Assembly (NCBI GenBank): GCA_937988865.1
Contig: CALKHV010000020.1
Location: forward strand, 1 to 53,616
From: an uncultured Propionibacteriaceae bacterium
GTDB taxonomy: Bacteria; Actinomycetota; Actinomycetes; Propionibacteriales; Propionibacteriaceae
Length of the DNA stretch: 53,616 nt
Reading direction: 5' to 3'
In this document: piece by piece, positions 45,805 to 53,526 of the stretch
Layout of the letters: each line of letters begins with the position of its first letter
Numbering within the stretch: position 1 is the first letter of the stretch
Notes under the pieces: model-generated
The model's input: only the letters and a program-made list of their open reading frames with translations
Databases searched by the model: none
What the model was told of the DNA's origin: nothing
Program-made: the position numbers and the translations under genes

Positions 45805-47270
45805 GCGTCCTGGGCCTGGAGACCGAGTACGGCGTCCATGCCCACGGTTTGGCCGCCGAGGCGCAGCCCGACCCCATCTGGTTGTCGACGCAGGTCATCG
45901 AAGCGCTCGAAACGCGGGAGTCGACGTGGGACTTCGCGGACGAATCACCCTTGAAGGACGCCCGCGGCTACCACCTGCCACGGGACGGCGCGTTCCCCGA
46001 CCTGTTGACCGACGAGGTGCGGCACGCGAACCGGCTCATGCCGAACGGCGCCCGCTGTTACGTCGACCACGCCCATCCCGAGCACTCCGGCCCCGAGGTC
46101 AGCAGCGCGCGCGAGGCTGTGGTCTGGGACGCTGCGGGCGACGCCCTCATGCTCGGCGCAGCGCAGCGGGCCGGTGCCCGCGAGGGGCTCGACGTGCGTC
46201 TCTACCGCAACACCACTGACGGCAAGGGCCACTCCTACGGCTGCCACGAGAACTACCTACTGGCCCGGGACGTCCCGTTCGGTGACGTGGTCGAGCAGTT
46301 CACCACCCATCTCGTCAGCCGCGTTGTCGTCACCGGTGCCGGACGCGTCGGCATCGGCCAGCGAGGCGAGGTTGCGGGCTTCCAGCTCAGCCAGAGGGCT
46401 GACTTCTTCGAGGCGTTGGTGGGGCTCGAGACGACGATCCGGCGTCCGATCATCAACACCCGGGACGAACCCCACGCGGACGCACGGCTACATCGACGCC
46501 TGCACGTCATCCCCGGGGACGCGAATTCCTCCCAGGTGCAGACCTTCGTCAAGGTGGGGGGCGCGCAGTTGGTGCTGGCGTCCATCGCTGCCGGCCGCTG
46601 CCACGTCCCGACGCTCGTCGACCCCCTGGCTGCGTTGCGCACCTTCTCGCGGGACGCCGCCTGTCGCGTCCGCGTCCCGTGTTCTGACGGCGTCGAGCGC
46701 ACGGCGGTCGACCTGCAACGACTCTTCGCCGAGGTGGTGGCGCGCGACACCGATCGCACCGCAGTTCCCGACCGGGACGCTGTGCTCGACGCCTGGACGA
46801 CCATCCTCGATGACCTCGCGCACGACCCGATGCGGTGCGCGGACAGACTCGACTGGGCGGCGAAGTTGCGCCTCATGGAGGGGCTGCGCGTCCGCCACGG
46901 GTTCGGCTGGGACGCACCGCAGCTCGCCGCGCTCGACCTCGCGTGGGCCGACCTTGACCCCGACCGTGGCCTGTTCCACAGGCTGGTCAGGCGCGGCGAC
47001 ATGGCGTCCATGGTCGGTGACGACGAGGTCGCCCGGGCGATGACCGCGCCTCCCGAGACCACGCGGGCGTGGCTGCGCGGACGCATCCTCGACCGGTTCC
47101 CGGGCCAGGTGCTCGCCGCGTCCTGGGACTCCGTGACCCTGCTCCTGCGTGGCGGACGCCAGGTCAACCTCGCCCTGCGTGACCCCTTGTGGGGCACACG
47201 CGCGCACGTGGGGGAGATGCTCGACCGGTGCACCACTGCGGACGATCTCGTTGTCGCACTGGCTCGGTAG
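45801..47270 (+). CDS. dop: Pup deamidase/depupylase
   Basis: A 489-residue enzyme of the carboxylate-amine ligase fold. It converts the C-terminal Gln of Pup to Glu and also removes Pup from targets. LGLETEYGVHAHG holds the first metal-binding Glu; the region ESPLKDARGYHLPRDG is the Dop-specific loop absent from PafA; RLMPNGARCYVDHAHPEHS, DGKGHSYGCHENYL, INTRDEPHADA and LHVIPGDAN complete the active site. The GTG at 45801, overlapping the previous stop by 4 nt, is preferred; an ATG at 45786 would add five residues. pup follows after 19 nt. Confidence 0.95.
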   Translation: MSVLGLETEYGVHAHGLAAEAQPDPIWLSTQVIEALETRESTWDFADESPLKDARGYHLPRDGAFPDLLTDEVRHANRLMPNGARCYVDHAHPEHSGPEVSSAREAVVWDAAGDALMLGAAQRAGAREGLDVRLYRNTTDGKGHSYGCHENYLLARDVPFGDVVEQFTTHLVSRVVVTGAGRVGIGQRGEVAGFQLSQRADFFEALVGLETTIRRPIINTRDEPHADARLHRRLHVIPGDANSSQVQTFVKVGGAQLVLASIAAGRCHVPTLVDPLAALRTFSRDAACRVRVPCSDGVERTAVDLQRLFAEVVARDTDRTAVPDRDAVLDAWTTILDDLAHDPMRCADRLDWAAKLRLMEGLRVRHGFGWDAPQLAALDLAWADLDPDRGLFHRLVRRGDMASMVGDDEVARAMTAPPETTRAWLRGRILDRFPGQVLAASWDSVTLLLRGGRQVNLALRDPLWGTRAHVGEMLDRCTTADDLVVALAR

Positions 47271-47289
47271 GCTGGGGGCAGGAGGAATC

Positions 47290-47472
47290 GTGAGCGAGCA
47301 GGAACAGGTGCGCAAGGTCATTCGCCGCGCGACCGACGAGGTGGAGCAGGTCGAAGCTGTCGTGCGTCCGGTTGACGAGGGTTTCGACGCGTTCCTCGAC
47401 GAGATCGACGAGGTCCTCAGCGGAACGAGCGCCGACTACGTGCGCTCCTTCGTCCAGAAGGGTGGACAGTGA
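47290..47472 (+). CDS. pup: Prokaryotic ubiquitin-like protein Pup
   Basis: A 60-residue disordered modifier. The conserved C-terminal half (FDAFLDEIDEVLSGTSADYVRSFVQKGGQ, residues 32-60) binds the Arc coiled coil and ends in GGQ, so Dop must deamidate Gln60 before ligation. The N-terminal half is shorter and lacks the Gly/Asp run of mycobacterial Pup. The GTG start is set by AGGAGG just upstream. The stop overlaps prcB by 4 nt (GTGA). No second pup-like gene is seen. Confidence 0.97.
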   Translation: MSEQEQVRKVIRRATDEVEQVEAVVRPVDEGFDAFLDEIDEVLSGTSADYVRSFVQKGGQ

Positions 47473-48296
47473 ACCGCGTGGGCGCCGGATTGCACCCGGC
47501 CTTCCTGCAGTCGGGCACGAGTTCGTTCACCGAGTTCGTGGCCGCGATCGCTCCCGAGGTGCTGCCCGTGAACACCATCCAGGCGTCCCCCGACCTCGCC
47601 CCCCACGGCACGACCATCGTCGCCGCGACCTTCACCGGGGGAGTGGTGATGGCCGGCGACCGCCGGGCAACGATGGGCAACCTGATCGCCCAGCGTGACA
47701 TCGAGAAGGTCTTCGGCGCCGACGAGTACTCGGTGATCGGCATCGCCGGGACGGCGGGTCTGGCCGTGGAACTCGTCCGGCTGTTCCAGGTCGAACTCGA
47801 GCACTACGAGAAGATCGAGGGCGCACCGCTGAGCCTCGACGGCAAGGCGAATCGTCTCGCGTCCATGATTCGTGCGAACCTCGGCATGGCCATGCAGGGG
47901 CTCGTCGCGATCCCGTTGTTCGCGGGCTGGGACCAGGCTCGCGGCCTCGGACGCATCTTCTCCTACGACGCCACCGGCGGACGCTACGAAGAGACCGCCT
48001 TCCACTCCGTCGGCTCCGGGTCGGTGTTCGCGAGGGGGTCGCTCAAGAAGATCTACCGGCCCGATCTCGACGAACGGGGCGCCGCCACCGCGCTGGTCCA
48101 GGCCTTGTTCGACGCCGCCGACGACGACGCCGCGACCGGGGGACCCGACCTGACGCGGCGCATCTTCCCGATCGTGATGTCGGCCACTGCCCACGGCGTC
48201 CGGACGTTGCCCGACAGCGAGGTCGGCGACCTCGTGGACGCTGTCGTCGCGGCCCGGATGCAGCGTCCCGACGGCCCGTCCGCGAACCTGCTGTGA
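47469..48296 (+). CDS. prcB: 20S proteasome beta subunit
   Basis: The catalytic subunit, 275 residues as translated. A 47-residue propeptide ends in APHG; self-cleavage before Thr48 exposes the N-terminal nucleophile in TTIVAATFTGGVVMAGDRRAT. GTAGLAVELVRLFQVELEHYE and the helix-rich remainder fit beta subunits. The mature part is ~228 residues. It starts inside the pup stop and precedes prcA by 11 nt, so subunits and modifier are made together. Confidence 0.97.
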   Translation: MNRVGAGLHPAFLQSGTSSFTEFVAAIAPEVLPVNTIQASPDLAPHGTTIVAATFTGGVVMAGDRRATMGNLIAQRDIEKVFGADEYSVIGIAGTAGLAVELVRLFQVELEHYEKIEGAPLSLDGKANRLASMIRANLGMAMQGLVAIPLFAGWDQARGLGRIFSYDATGGRYEETAFHSVGSGSVFARGSLKKIYRPDLDERGAATALVQALFDAADDDAATGGPDLTRRIFPIVMSATAHGVRTLPDSEVGDLVDAVVAARMQRPDGPSANLL

Positions 48297-48307
48297 GGAG
48301 CTGACCC

Positions 48308-48997
48308 ATGTCGATGTCGTTCTACGTCGCCCCTGAACAACAGATGAAGGACCGCGCCGACTTCGCCCGCCAGGGCATCGCCCGCGGACGTTCGGTCGTC
48401 GTGCTCCGCTATGCCCAGGGCATCGCCTTCGTGGGCGAGAACCGCTCGCAGACCCTGCACAAGATCTCCGAGATCTACGACCGCATCGCCTTCGCCGCGG
48501 TCGGGCGCTACAACGAGTTCGAGAACCTCCGCATCGCCGGCATCCGTCACGCCGACCTGCGTGGCTACTCCTACGATCGGCTCGACGTCACCGGACGCGC
48601 GCTCGCCAACGCCTACGCGCAGCTTCTGGGCACCATCTTCTCCAGCGCGGGCGACAAGCCCTATGAGGTCGAACTGGTCGTCGCCGAGTTGGGCGTCGAA
48701 CCGTCGGGTGACGAGATCTACCGCCTCACCTACGACGGATCCGTCGGCGACGAGGCCGCCTTCGCGGTGATGGGCGGCGAGGAGGACACGATCCGAACCG
48801 TCGTCGAGCAGGGATGGACCGACGGGATGGACCTCGCGTCCGCCGTGCAACTCGCTGTACGTGCGTTGTCGGACGGCCAACCGCTGCTCGGTCCCGACCA
48901 GCTCGAGGTCGCCGTCCTCGACCGGACGCGCAGGCAGGTGCGCAAGTTCACCCGGGTCACGGGTCAGGCACTGACCGAGCTGCTGGCGCATGCGTGA
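48308..48997 (+). CDS. prcA: 20S proteasome alpha subunit
   Basis: A 229-residue non-catalytic ring subunit that forms the gate. FYVAPEQQMKDRADFARQGIARGRSVVVL carries the N-terminal gate helix, and NRSQTLHKISEIYDRIAFAAVGRYNEFENLR is the alpha signature including the Lys-containing pocket to which activator tails dock. Length is normal. The C-terminus overlaps tyrA by 8 nt. pafA, often found a few genes downstream in actinobacteria, is not in the window. Confidence 0.96.
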   Translation: MSMSFYVAPEQQMKDRADFARQGIARGRSVVVLRYAQGIAFVGENRSQTLHKISEIYDRIAFAAVGRYNEFENLRIAGIRHADLRGYSYDRLDVTGRALANAYAQLLGTIFSSAGDKPYEVELVVAELGVEPSGDEIYRLTYDGSVGDEAAFAVMGGEEDTIRTVVEQGWTDGMDLASAVQLAVRALSDGQPLLGPDQLEVAVLDRTRRQVRKFTRVTGQALTELLAHA

Positions 48998-50045
48998 CGC
49001 CGTCGTTGTCATCGGCGCGGGCCTGATCGGCGCCAGCATCGGGCAGGCCCTGGTGAAGGCCGGCTTCGACGTGCATCTGGAGGACAAGGTCGCGTCCCAT
49101 GCCGTCGTGGCGGCCGGACGCGGGGCAGGGACGCCAGACGCGGCAGACCCGGCGTCCGTGGGTCTCGTGGTGGTGGCGATCCCGCCGGACGGGATCGCCA
49201 AGGTGGTGGCCACGTCGCTGACACGGTTCCCGAACGCCACCGTGACCGACGTCGGCTCGGTGAAGGCTGCGGTCGTCGCGGGGGTCGCGGGGCGGGTGGC
49301 CGACATGTCGCGTTACGTCGGGTCCCACCCGATGGCGGGTTCTCAGCACACCGGTCCGCTCACGGCCGTGCCCGAGTTGTTCGTCGACCGCACCTGGGTG
49401 ATCACCCCCCACGACACGTCGTCGGACGCGGCGATCACGCGCGTCGAGGAGTTGGCGACGCTCTGTGGGGCGCGCATCATCCGCATGGACGCCGAGGCCC
49501 ATGACCAGGCCGTCGCCGAGATCTCGCACGTCCCGCAGCTGATGAGTTCGCTGACGGCCGGCCACCTGCGCGGGGTTCCGGCCGACCACCTGCAACTCGC
49601 AGGCCAGGGGATTCGTGACGTGACGCGCATCGCCGGCAGCGATCCCGTGCTGTGGCGTCAGATCGTCTCGGCCAATCGCGAGGCCATCCGGACGGCGCTG
49701 CAGGAGATCCGCGACGACCTCGACCAGCTCCTGATCGGGCTCGACGAGCCCAAGGCTGTTGAGGCCTTCATCGCCCGCGGACGTACCGGCGCCCGCTCAC
49801 TCGCAGGCAAGCACGGTGGACGCCGCCGCGAGTTCGTGGCGGTCGTCGTCGAAATCCCCGACGCCCCGGGTGCCCTCGCGCGCCTCTTCGTCGACATCGA
49901 GAAGGCGGGCGTCAACGTCGAGGACGTCTCGATCGAGCACGACCCGCTCCGCGAGGTCGGGTGGCTGTCGGTCGATGTCGATCCACGGCGCGCGGACACA
50001 CTGCGCGCTGCGATGCTGGACAACGGTTGGGCCCTGCGGGCCTGA
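48990..50045 (+). CDS. tyrA: Prephenate dehydrogenase with ACT domain
   Basis: A 351-residue enzyme oxidising prephenate to 4-hydroxyphenylpyruvate for tyrosine. NAD-binding VIGAGLIGASIGQAL; TDVGSVKA; the active-site GSHPMAGSQHTG; and AEISHVPQLMSS with the catalytic His region are visible. A C-terminal ACT domain (residues ~275-345, VVVEIPDAPGALARLFVDIEKAGVNVEDVS) probably gives feedback control by tyrosine. It overlaps prcA, tying tyrosine synthesis to the proteasome transcript. cmk follows after 22 nt. Confidence 0.95.
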   Translation: MRDAVVVIGAGLIGASIGQALVKAGFDVHLEDKVASHAVVAAGRGAGTPDAADPASVGLVVVAIPPDGIAKVVATSLTRFPNATVTDVGSVKAAVVAGVAGRVADMSRYVGSHPMAGSQHTGPLTAVPELFVDRTWVITPHDTSSDAAITRVEELATLCGARIIRMDAEAHDQAVAEISHVPQLMSSLTAGHLRGVPADHLQLAGQGIRDVTRIAGSDPVLWRQIVSANREAIRTALQEIRDDLDQLLIGLDEPKAVEAFIARGRTGARSLAGKHGGRRREFVAVVVEIPDAPGALARLFVDIEKAGVNVEDVSIEHDPLREVGWLSVDVDPRRADTLRAAMLDNGWALRA

Positions 50046-50067
50046 TGTCAGACGTGGAGGAGACGTG

Positions 50068-50727
50068 ATGGAGTCACTGGTGGTGGCGATCGACGGGCCG
50101 AGCGGATCGGGCAAGTCGTCGACGGCGCGAGGGGTCGCACAGACCCTCGGCCTGGCGTACCTCGACACCGGATCGATGTATCGAGCGGCCACCTGGGAGT
50201 ACCTGCAGTCAGGCATCCCCGACGACCAGACGGACGCCATCACCCGGCTCACGCGCGAGTCGCTGATCGAGGTAGGCACCGACCCTGCGTCCCCGACGGT
50301 CGCGATCAACGGGGTCGACGTGACGTCCGGGATCCGCGAGCCGTTCGTGTCGGCGAAGGCGTCCGTGGTCGCGACGAACCGCGACATCCGCGCCCTGCTC
50401 ACCGACCAGATGCGCGAGATCATCGAGGCGAGCGGACGCCGGATCGTCGTCGAAGGACGGGACATCACGACGGTTGTCTGGCCGGACGCAGAGGTCCGCG
50501 TCCTCCTCGTCGCCGACCCCGCGGCGCGCATCGCCCGACGTCACGCCGAACTGGGCGAGAAGGTGGACGCCGAGGACGTGACCGACCAGGTCGTCCGACG
50601 TGACAGGGACGACTCGACCGTGAGTGAGTTCCACACGCCGGCGCCCGGGGTGACGCTGGTCGACTCCACGTATCTGAGCCTCGACGAGGTCATCGCCACG
50701 ATCTCGGGACTGGTCGAGCAGCGGTGA
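50068..50727 (+). CDS. cmk: Cytidylate kinase
   Basis: A 219-residue kinase phosphorylating CMP and dCMP. P-loop IDGPSGSGKSS (residues ~8-18), LDTGSMYRAATWEYL, VEGRDITTVVWPDAEVRVLL and RRDRDDS are canonical. The ATG at 50068 is preceded by GGAGGAG; a GTG immediately upstream is in frame. It overlaps plsC by 4 nt. The tyrA-cmk-plsC-der order is common in actinobacteria. Confidence 0.95.
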   Translation: MESLVVAIDGPSGSGKSSTARGVAQTLGLAYLDTGSMYRAATWEYLQSGIPDDQTDAITRLTRESLIEVGTDPASPTVAINGVDVTSGIREPFVSAKASVVATNRDIRALLTDQMREIIEASGRRIVVEGRDITTVVWPDAEVRVLLVADPAARIARRHAELGEKVDAEDVTDQVVRRDRDDSTVSEFHTPAPGVTLVDSTYLSLDEVIATISGLVEQR

Positions 50728-51404
50728 CGCTGGGCCTCGACGTCCCCGACACCTCACGGCTCGGACGCTGGAAGCGTCCGGCGTTGGTCTGGGCCCGTAC
50801 GCCGATCGCGAAGGCCTTCTCGGTCCACTGGGACATTCAGGTGACCGGACGCGAGAACATCCCGGACGGGCCGGCGATCCTCGCAGCCAACCACGCGGGC
50901 GTCTTCGACGGGCCCATGCTCGTGGCGTTCACCCCACGCTGCATCGCCCTGGCGAAGACCGAACTGTTCACCGGCATTCAGGGACGGTTCGTGCGCGCCG
51001 CCGGCCAGATTCCGGTGTACCGCTTCGGGTACGACATCGCCGCGATCCGTGCGTGTCTGCAGCTGCTGGAGGCCGAACAGGTGCTGGCCATCTTCCCCGA
51101 GGGCACCCGTGGACGCGGGGACATGTCCCACGCCAGACGAGGTGCCGCCTACCTGGCGATGGTCACCGGAGCGCCCGTCATCCCGGTCGCCCTGCTCGGC
51201 ACGAAGGCGGCGTCCGGGGACGTGCGCGACCTGCCTCCGAGGCGGGCCCGCATGCACATCGTGTACGGTGGAGCGATTGACGTCCCGGCCGTGCCATGGC
51301 CCCGCACCAAGCAGGCGGTCGGCGAAACCACCGAGTTCCTGCGCCAACGCTGCGCCGAACACATCGAGCGCGCTCAGCGCGACACCGGGCTGACACTGAT
51401 CTGA
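50724..51404 (+). CDS. plsC: 1-Acyl-sn-glycerol-3-phosphate acyltransferase (PlsC-like)
   Basis: A 226-residue membrane-associated acyltransferase of phospholipid synthesis. The catalytic NHAGVFD (His57-X4-Asp62), the acceptor-binding FPEGTRGRG and VIPVALLGTKAA are in the usual order. There is no strong membrane segment, as in many actinobacterial members. GTG start overlapping cmk; der follows 13 nt after the stop. Confidence 0.9.
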   Translation: MTLGLDVPDTSRLGRWKRPALVWARTPIAKAFSVHWDIQVTGRENIPDGPAILAANHAGVFDGPMLVAFTPRCIALAKTELFTGIQGRFVRAAGQIPVYRFGYDIAAIRACLQLLEAEQVLAIFPEGTRGRGDMSHARRGAAYLAMVTGAPVIPVALLGTKAASGDVRDLPPRRARMHIVYGGAIDVPAVPWPRTKQAVGETTEFLRQRCAEHIERAQRDTGLTLI

Positions 51405-51417
51405 AATTGAGGAAATC

Positions 51418-52761
51418 GTGACCGAGCAGCCCACCGACGAGACCATCATCAAGCCCGTCCTGGCCGTGGTGGGGCGTCCGAACGTCGGCAAGTCCACCCT
51501 GGTGAACCGCATCATCGGACGCAGGGAGGCCGTCGTCCAGGACACACCCGGCGTCACCCGCGACCGCGTGAGTTACGACGCCAACTGGAACGGACGCGAG
51601 TTCGTGCTGGTCGACACCGGCGGCTGGATCTCGGACGCGCGCGGCATGGCCGCCCAGATCGCCGAGCAGGCTGAACTCGCGATCATGATGGCGGACGCGG
51701 TGATGTTCGTCGTGGACGCCACCGTCGGCACGACCGACGAGGACGAGGCCGTCGTCCAGGTGCTGCGGCGCTCGAAGAAGCCCGTGATCCTTGCCGCGAA
51801 CAAGGTCGACGACCAGCGCACGGAGGCTGAGGCTGCGTCCATGTGGAATCTCGGGCTGGGGGAGCCCTTCCCAGTGTCGGCGATGCATGGACGCGGGACG
51901 GGCGACCTGCTGGACGCCGTCCTCGAGGTGCTGCCCGAGGCGCCACGCGAGAGGTTCGCCGAGGTCGGCGGACCGCGGCGCATCGCCATCGTGGGCAAGC
52001 CCAATGTGGGCAAGTCGTCGCTGCTCAACAAGCTGGCCAACCAGCAGCGGGCCGTGGTGTCGGACATCTCCGGGACCACCGTCGACCCCGTCGACGAACT
52101 GGTGGAGATCTCCGGGTCGGTCTACCGCCTCATCGACACCGCCGGCATCCGACGTCGCGTGAAGGAGTCGACGGGGCACGAGTACTACGCGTCCCTTCGG
52201 ACGCAGGGAGCCATCGAGCGCGCCGAGGTCTGCGTCGTCGTGATCGATGCGTCCGAGCCGGTCACCGAGCAGGACCTGCGCATCCTCACCAACGTCGAGG
52301 AGACCGGCAGGGGCCTGGTCATCGCCTTCAACAAGTGGGACCTCACCGATGAGGAACGGCGCCGCTACCTCGATCGCGAGATCGAGCGTGACCTCGTGGG
52401 GTTCACGTGGGCGCCCATCGTCAACATCTCGGCCCTGACCGGACGCAACGTCGACAAGCTGGCCAAGTCGATCGAGGAGGCGCTGGCAGGCTGGGAGACC
52501 CGCATCTCGACGGGCAAGCTCAACGCGTTCCTCGGACGCGTCGCCGCGTCCCACCCGCACCCCCTGCGCGGGGGCAAGCAGGCGCGGATCCTGTTCGGGA
52601 CGCAGGCCCAGAACTGCCCGCCGACGTTCGTGCTGTTCACGTCCGGCGAGCTCGACCCGCAGTACACCCGGTTCGTCGAGCGGCGGTTGCGCGAGGAGTT
52701 CGGCTTCCGCGGATCGCCGGTGCACGTCGAGGTCAGGGCGCGGGAGAAGCGGGGGAAGTAG
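51418..52761 (+). CDS. der: Ribosome-associated GTPase Der (EngA)
   Basis: A 447-residue protein with two tandem G domains for 50S subunit assembly. Domain 1: VGRPNVGKST (residues 18-27), DTPGVTRD, DTGGW, NKVD. Domain 2: GKPNVGKSS (~192-200), GTTVDPV, DTAGIRRR, NKWDL. A C-terminal KH-like domain ends VHVEVRAREKRGK. GTG start with TTGAGGAAA upstream. It is the last gene of the run that begins with the aminotransferase. Confidence 0.97.
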   Translation: MTEQPTDETIIKPVLAVVGRPNVGKSTLVNRIIGRREAVVQDTPGVTRDRVSYDANWNGREFVLVDTGGWISDARGMAAQIAEQAELAIMMADAVMFVVDATVGTTDEDEAVVQVLRRSKKPVILAANKVDDQRTEAEAASMWNLGLGEPFPVSAMHGRGTGDLLDAVLEVLPEAPRERFAEVGGPRRIAIVGKPNVGKSSLLNKLANQQRAVVSDISGTTVDPVDELVEISGSVYRLIDTAGIRRRVKESTGHEYYASLRTQGAIERAEVCVVVIDASEPVTEQDLRILTNVEETGRGLVIAFNKWDLTDEERRRYLDREIERDLVGFTWAPIVNISALTGRNVDKLAKSIEEALAGWETRISTGKLNAFLGRVAASHPHPLRGGKQARILFGTQAQNCPPTFVLFTSGELDPQYTRFVERRLREEFGFRGSPVHVEVRAREKRGK

Positions 52762-52813
52762 GTCCGGTGACTCGGACGCGGACGTCGTTTGGCGCTCGGG
52801 CTCGGGCATGGGA

Positions 52814-52819
52814 TAGAGT
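52814..52819 (+). promoter_or_regulatory. Candidate -10 box (TAGAGT) for tRNA-Pro
   Basis: TAGAGT lies 33 nt before the mature tRNA 5' end; TTGGCG at 52789-52794 is a possible -35 with a long 19-bp spacer. Confidence 0.4.
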
Positions 52820-52851
52820 CGGTCCTCGGGTCGAGGGAAACCAAGACCTGG

Positions 52852-52925
<74 letters not shown>

Positions 52926-52934
52926 CCGGTTTGA

Positions 52935-52952
52935 CTAGGGGAAATACCCTAG
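52935..52952 (+). terminator. Hairpin directly after tRNA-Pro
   Basis: CTAGGG-GAAATA-CCCTAG is a perfect 6-bp stem with a 6-nt loop, 9 nt after the tRNA. It is a plausible terminator or processing signal; there is no T tract. Confidence 0.45.
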
Positions 52953-52963
52953 AAGAGATGAAC

Positions 52964-52992
52964 GTGCCAGATACGTGCCAGATACTCTGGCA
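52964..52992 (+). repeat. Tandem 11-mer GTGCCAGATAC x2 followed by an inverted half-copy
   Basis: Two exact copies, 52964-52974 and 52975-52985, are followed by TCTGGCA (52986-52992), so the second copy and the half-copy form a 7-bp palindrome TGCCAGA-TAC-TCTGGCA. The same octamer, in the inverted orientation TCTGGCAC, recurs at 53006 and 53527. Such clusters near a tRNA 3' end resemble integrase arm sites, but no integrase is visible. Confidence 0.7.
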
Positions 52993-53005
52993 AATCGTTG
53001 ATGTT

Positions 53006-53117
53006 TCTGGCACGCGAGTCGCAGGTTTGTGATCGAGATGAGATCCCAAGAACCACTCGTCGGCGGTCGTAGCAGTACACGAAGAAGCGCCCCAGCCACT
53101 GGCTGAGGGCGCTTCTT
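53006..53117 (+). repeat. Repeat module, copy 1 (complete, with terminator hairpin)
   Basis: The module begins TCTGGCACGCG, has a ~43-bp diverged middle, then TCGGCGGTCGTAGCAGTA (from 53060) and GAAGAAGCGCCCCAGCC. Copy 2 at the end of the window has the same blocks in the same order and spacing (54 versus 51 bp between the first two). The 3' end of the module is the hairpin at 53082-53117. Confidence 0.6.
53082..53117. terminator. Strong bidirectional hairpin terminator
   Basis: AAGAAGCGCCC and GGGCGCTTCTT pair perfectly over 11 bp, extended inward by CAGCC/GGCTG with one bulged A, and closed by the loop ACT. It is 52 bp beyond the stop of the minus-strand nucleotidyltransferase and could terminate it as well as readthrough from the tRNA. 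Confidence 0.85.
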
Positions 53118-53169
53118 GTTGCCCGAACAGCCCCGGGCGTCCTCGTGCTCGAGATCAACCTCCGGGGCT

Positions 53170-53475
53170 TCAGGCTGAGTAGAGTTCCTGGGCGCTGGCC
53201 ACGGCAGCTGCCTTGAAGTACGGATTGCGGACAGCGCTGGCGTCAACCAGATCAACCGGACGCCCGGTGATGCGCTCGAGTTCGAACTTCAGGTCGAAGT
53301 AGTCATTGAACAGGTTGGTGTTGCCCGGGGCGAAGTCGACCAGGAAGTCGATGTCGCTGACTTGGGGGTCGAAGTGATCGGTGAGTGCGGAGCCGAAGAG
53401 GCGCAATCGTTCGACGCCGTAACGCTTGCAGGCGCGCGCGATCGCGTCGAGGTCGAGCGTCGCGGCGGCGTCCAC
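53170..53475 (-). CDS. MntA-like minimal nucleotidyltransferase (antitoxin family)
   Basis: A 101-residue protein of the MNT nucleotidyltransferase family. RLRLFGSAL with DFxPxxSDIDFLVDF gives the GSx10DxD catalytic signature (Gly28-Ser29, Asp41, Asp43), and a third acidic residue lies in RPVDLVD. Such proteins act in MntA-HepT toxin-antitoxin pairs by AMPylating a HEPN toxin. No HEPN partner lies downstream; an upstream partner would be outside the window. GTG start with a leaderless -10. The gene is bracketed by two copies of a repeat module. Confidence 0.85.
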   Translation of the reverse strand: MDAAATLDLDAIARACKRYGVERLRLFGSALTDHFDPQVSDIDFLVDFAPGNTNLFNDYFDLKFELERITGRPVDLVDASAVRNPYFKAAAVASAQELYSA

Positions 53476-53481
53476 GGCTTG

Positions 53482-53487
53482 ATTGTG
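53482..53487 (-). promoter_or_regulatory. Candidate -10 box (CACAAT), leaderless start
   Basis: On the minus strand CACAAT-N6-GTG reaches the nucleotidyltransferase start at 53475. No SD precedes the GTG. Confidence 0.4.
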
Positions 53488-53526
53488 TCACTCCCCACAC
53501 GTCGACTTGGTTCGATGGATGACGGA

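Noticed and set aside
52935..53255. 106-codon minus-strand open frame after tRNA-Pro
   Set aside because: It spans the tRNA-downstream hairpin, the short repeats and the terminator, so its sequence is explained by non-coding structure; part of it overlaps the nucleotidyltransferase 3' end.
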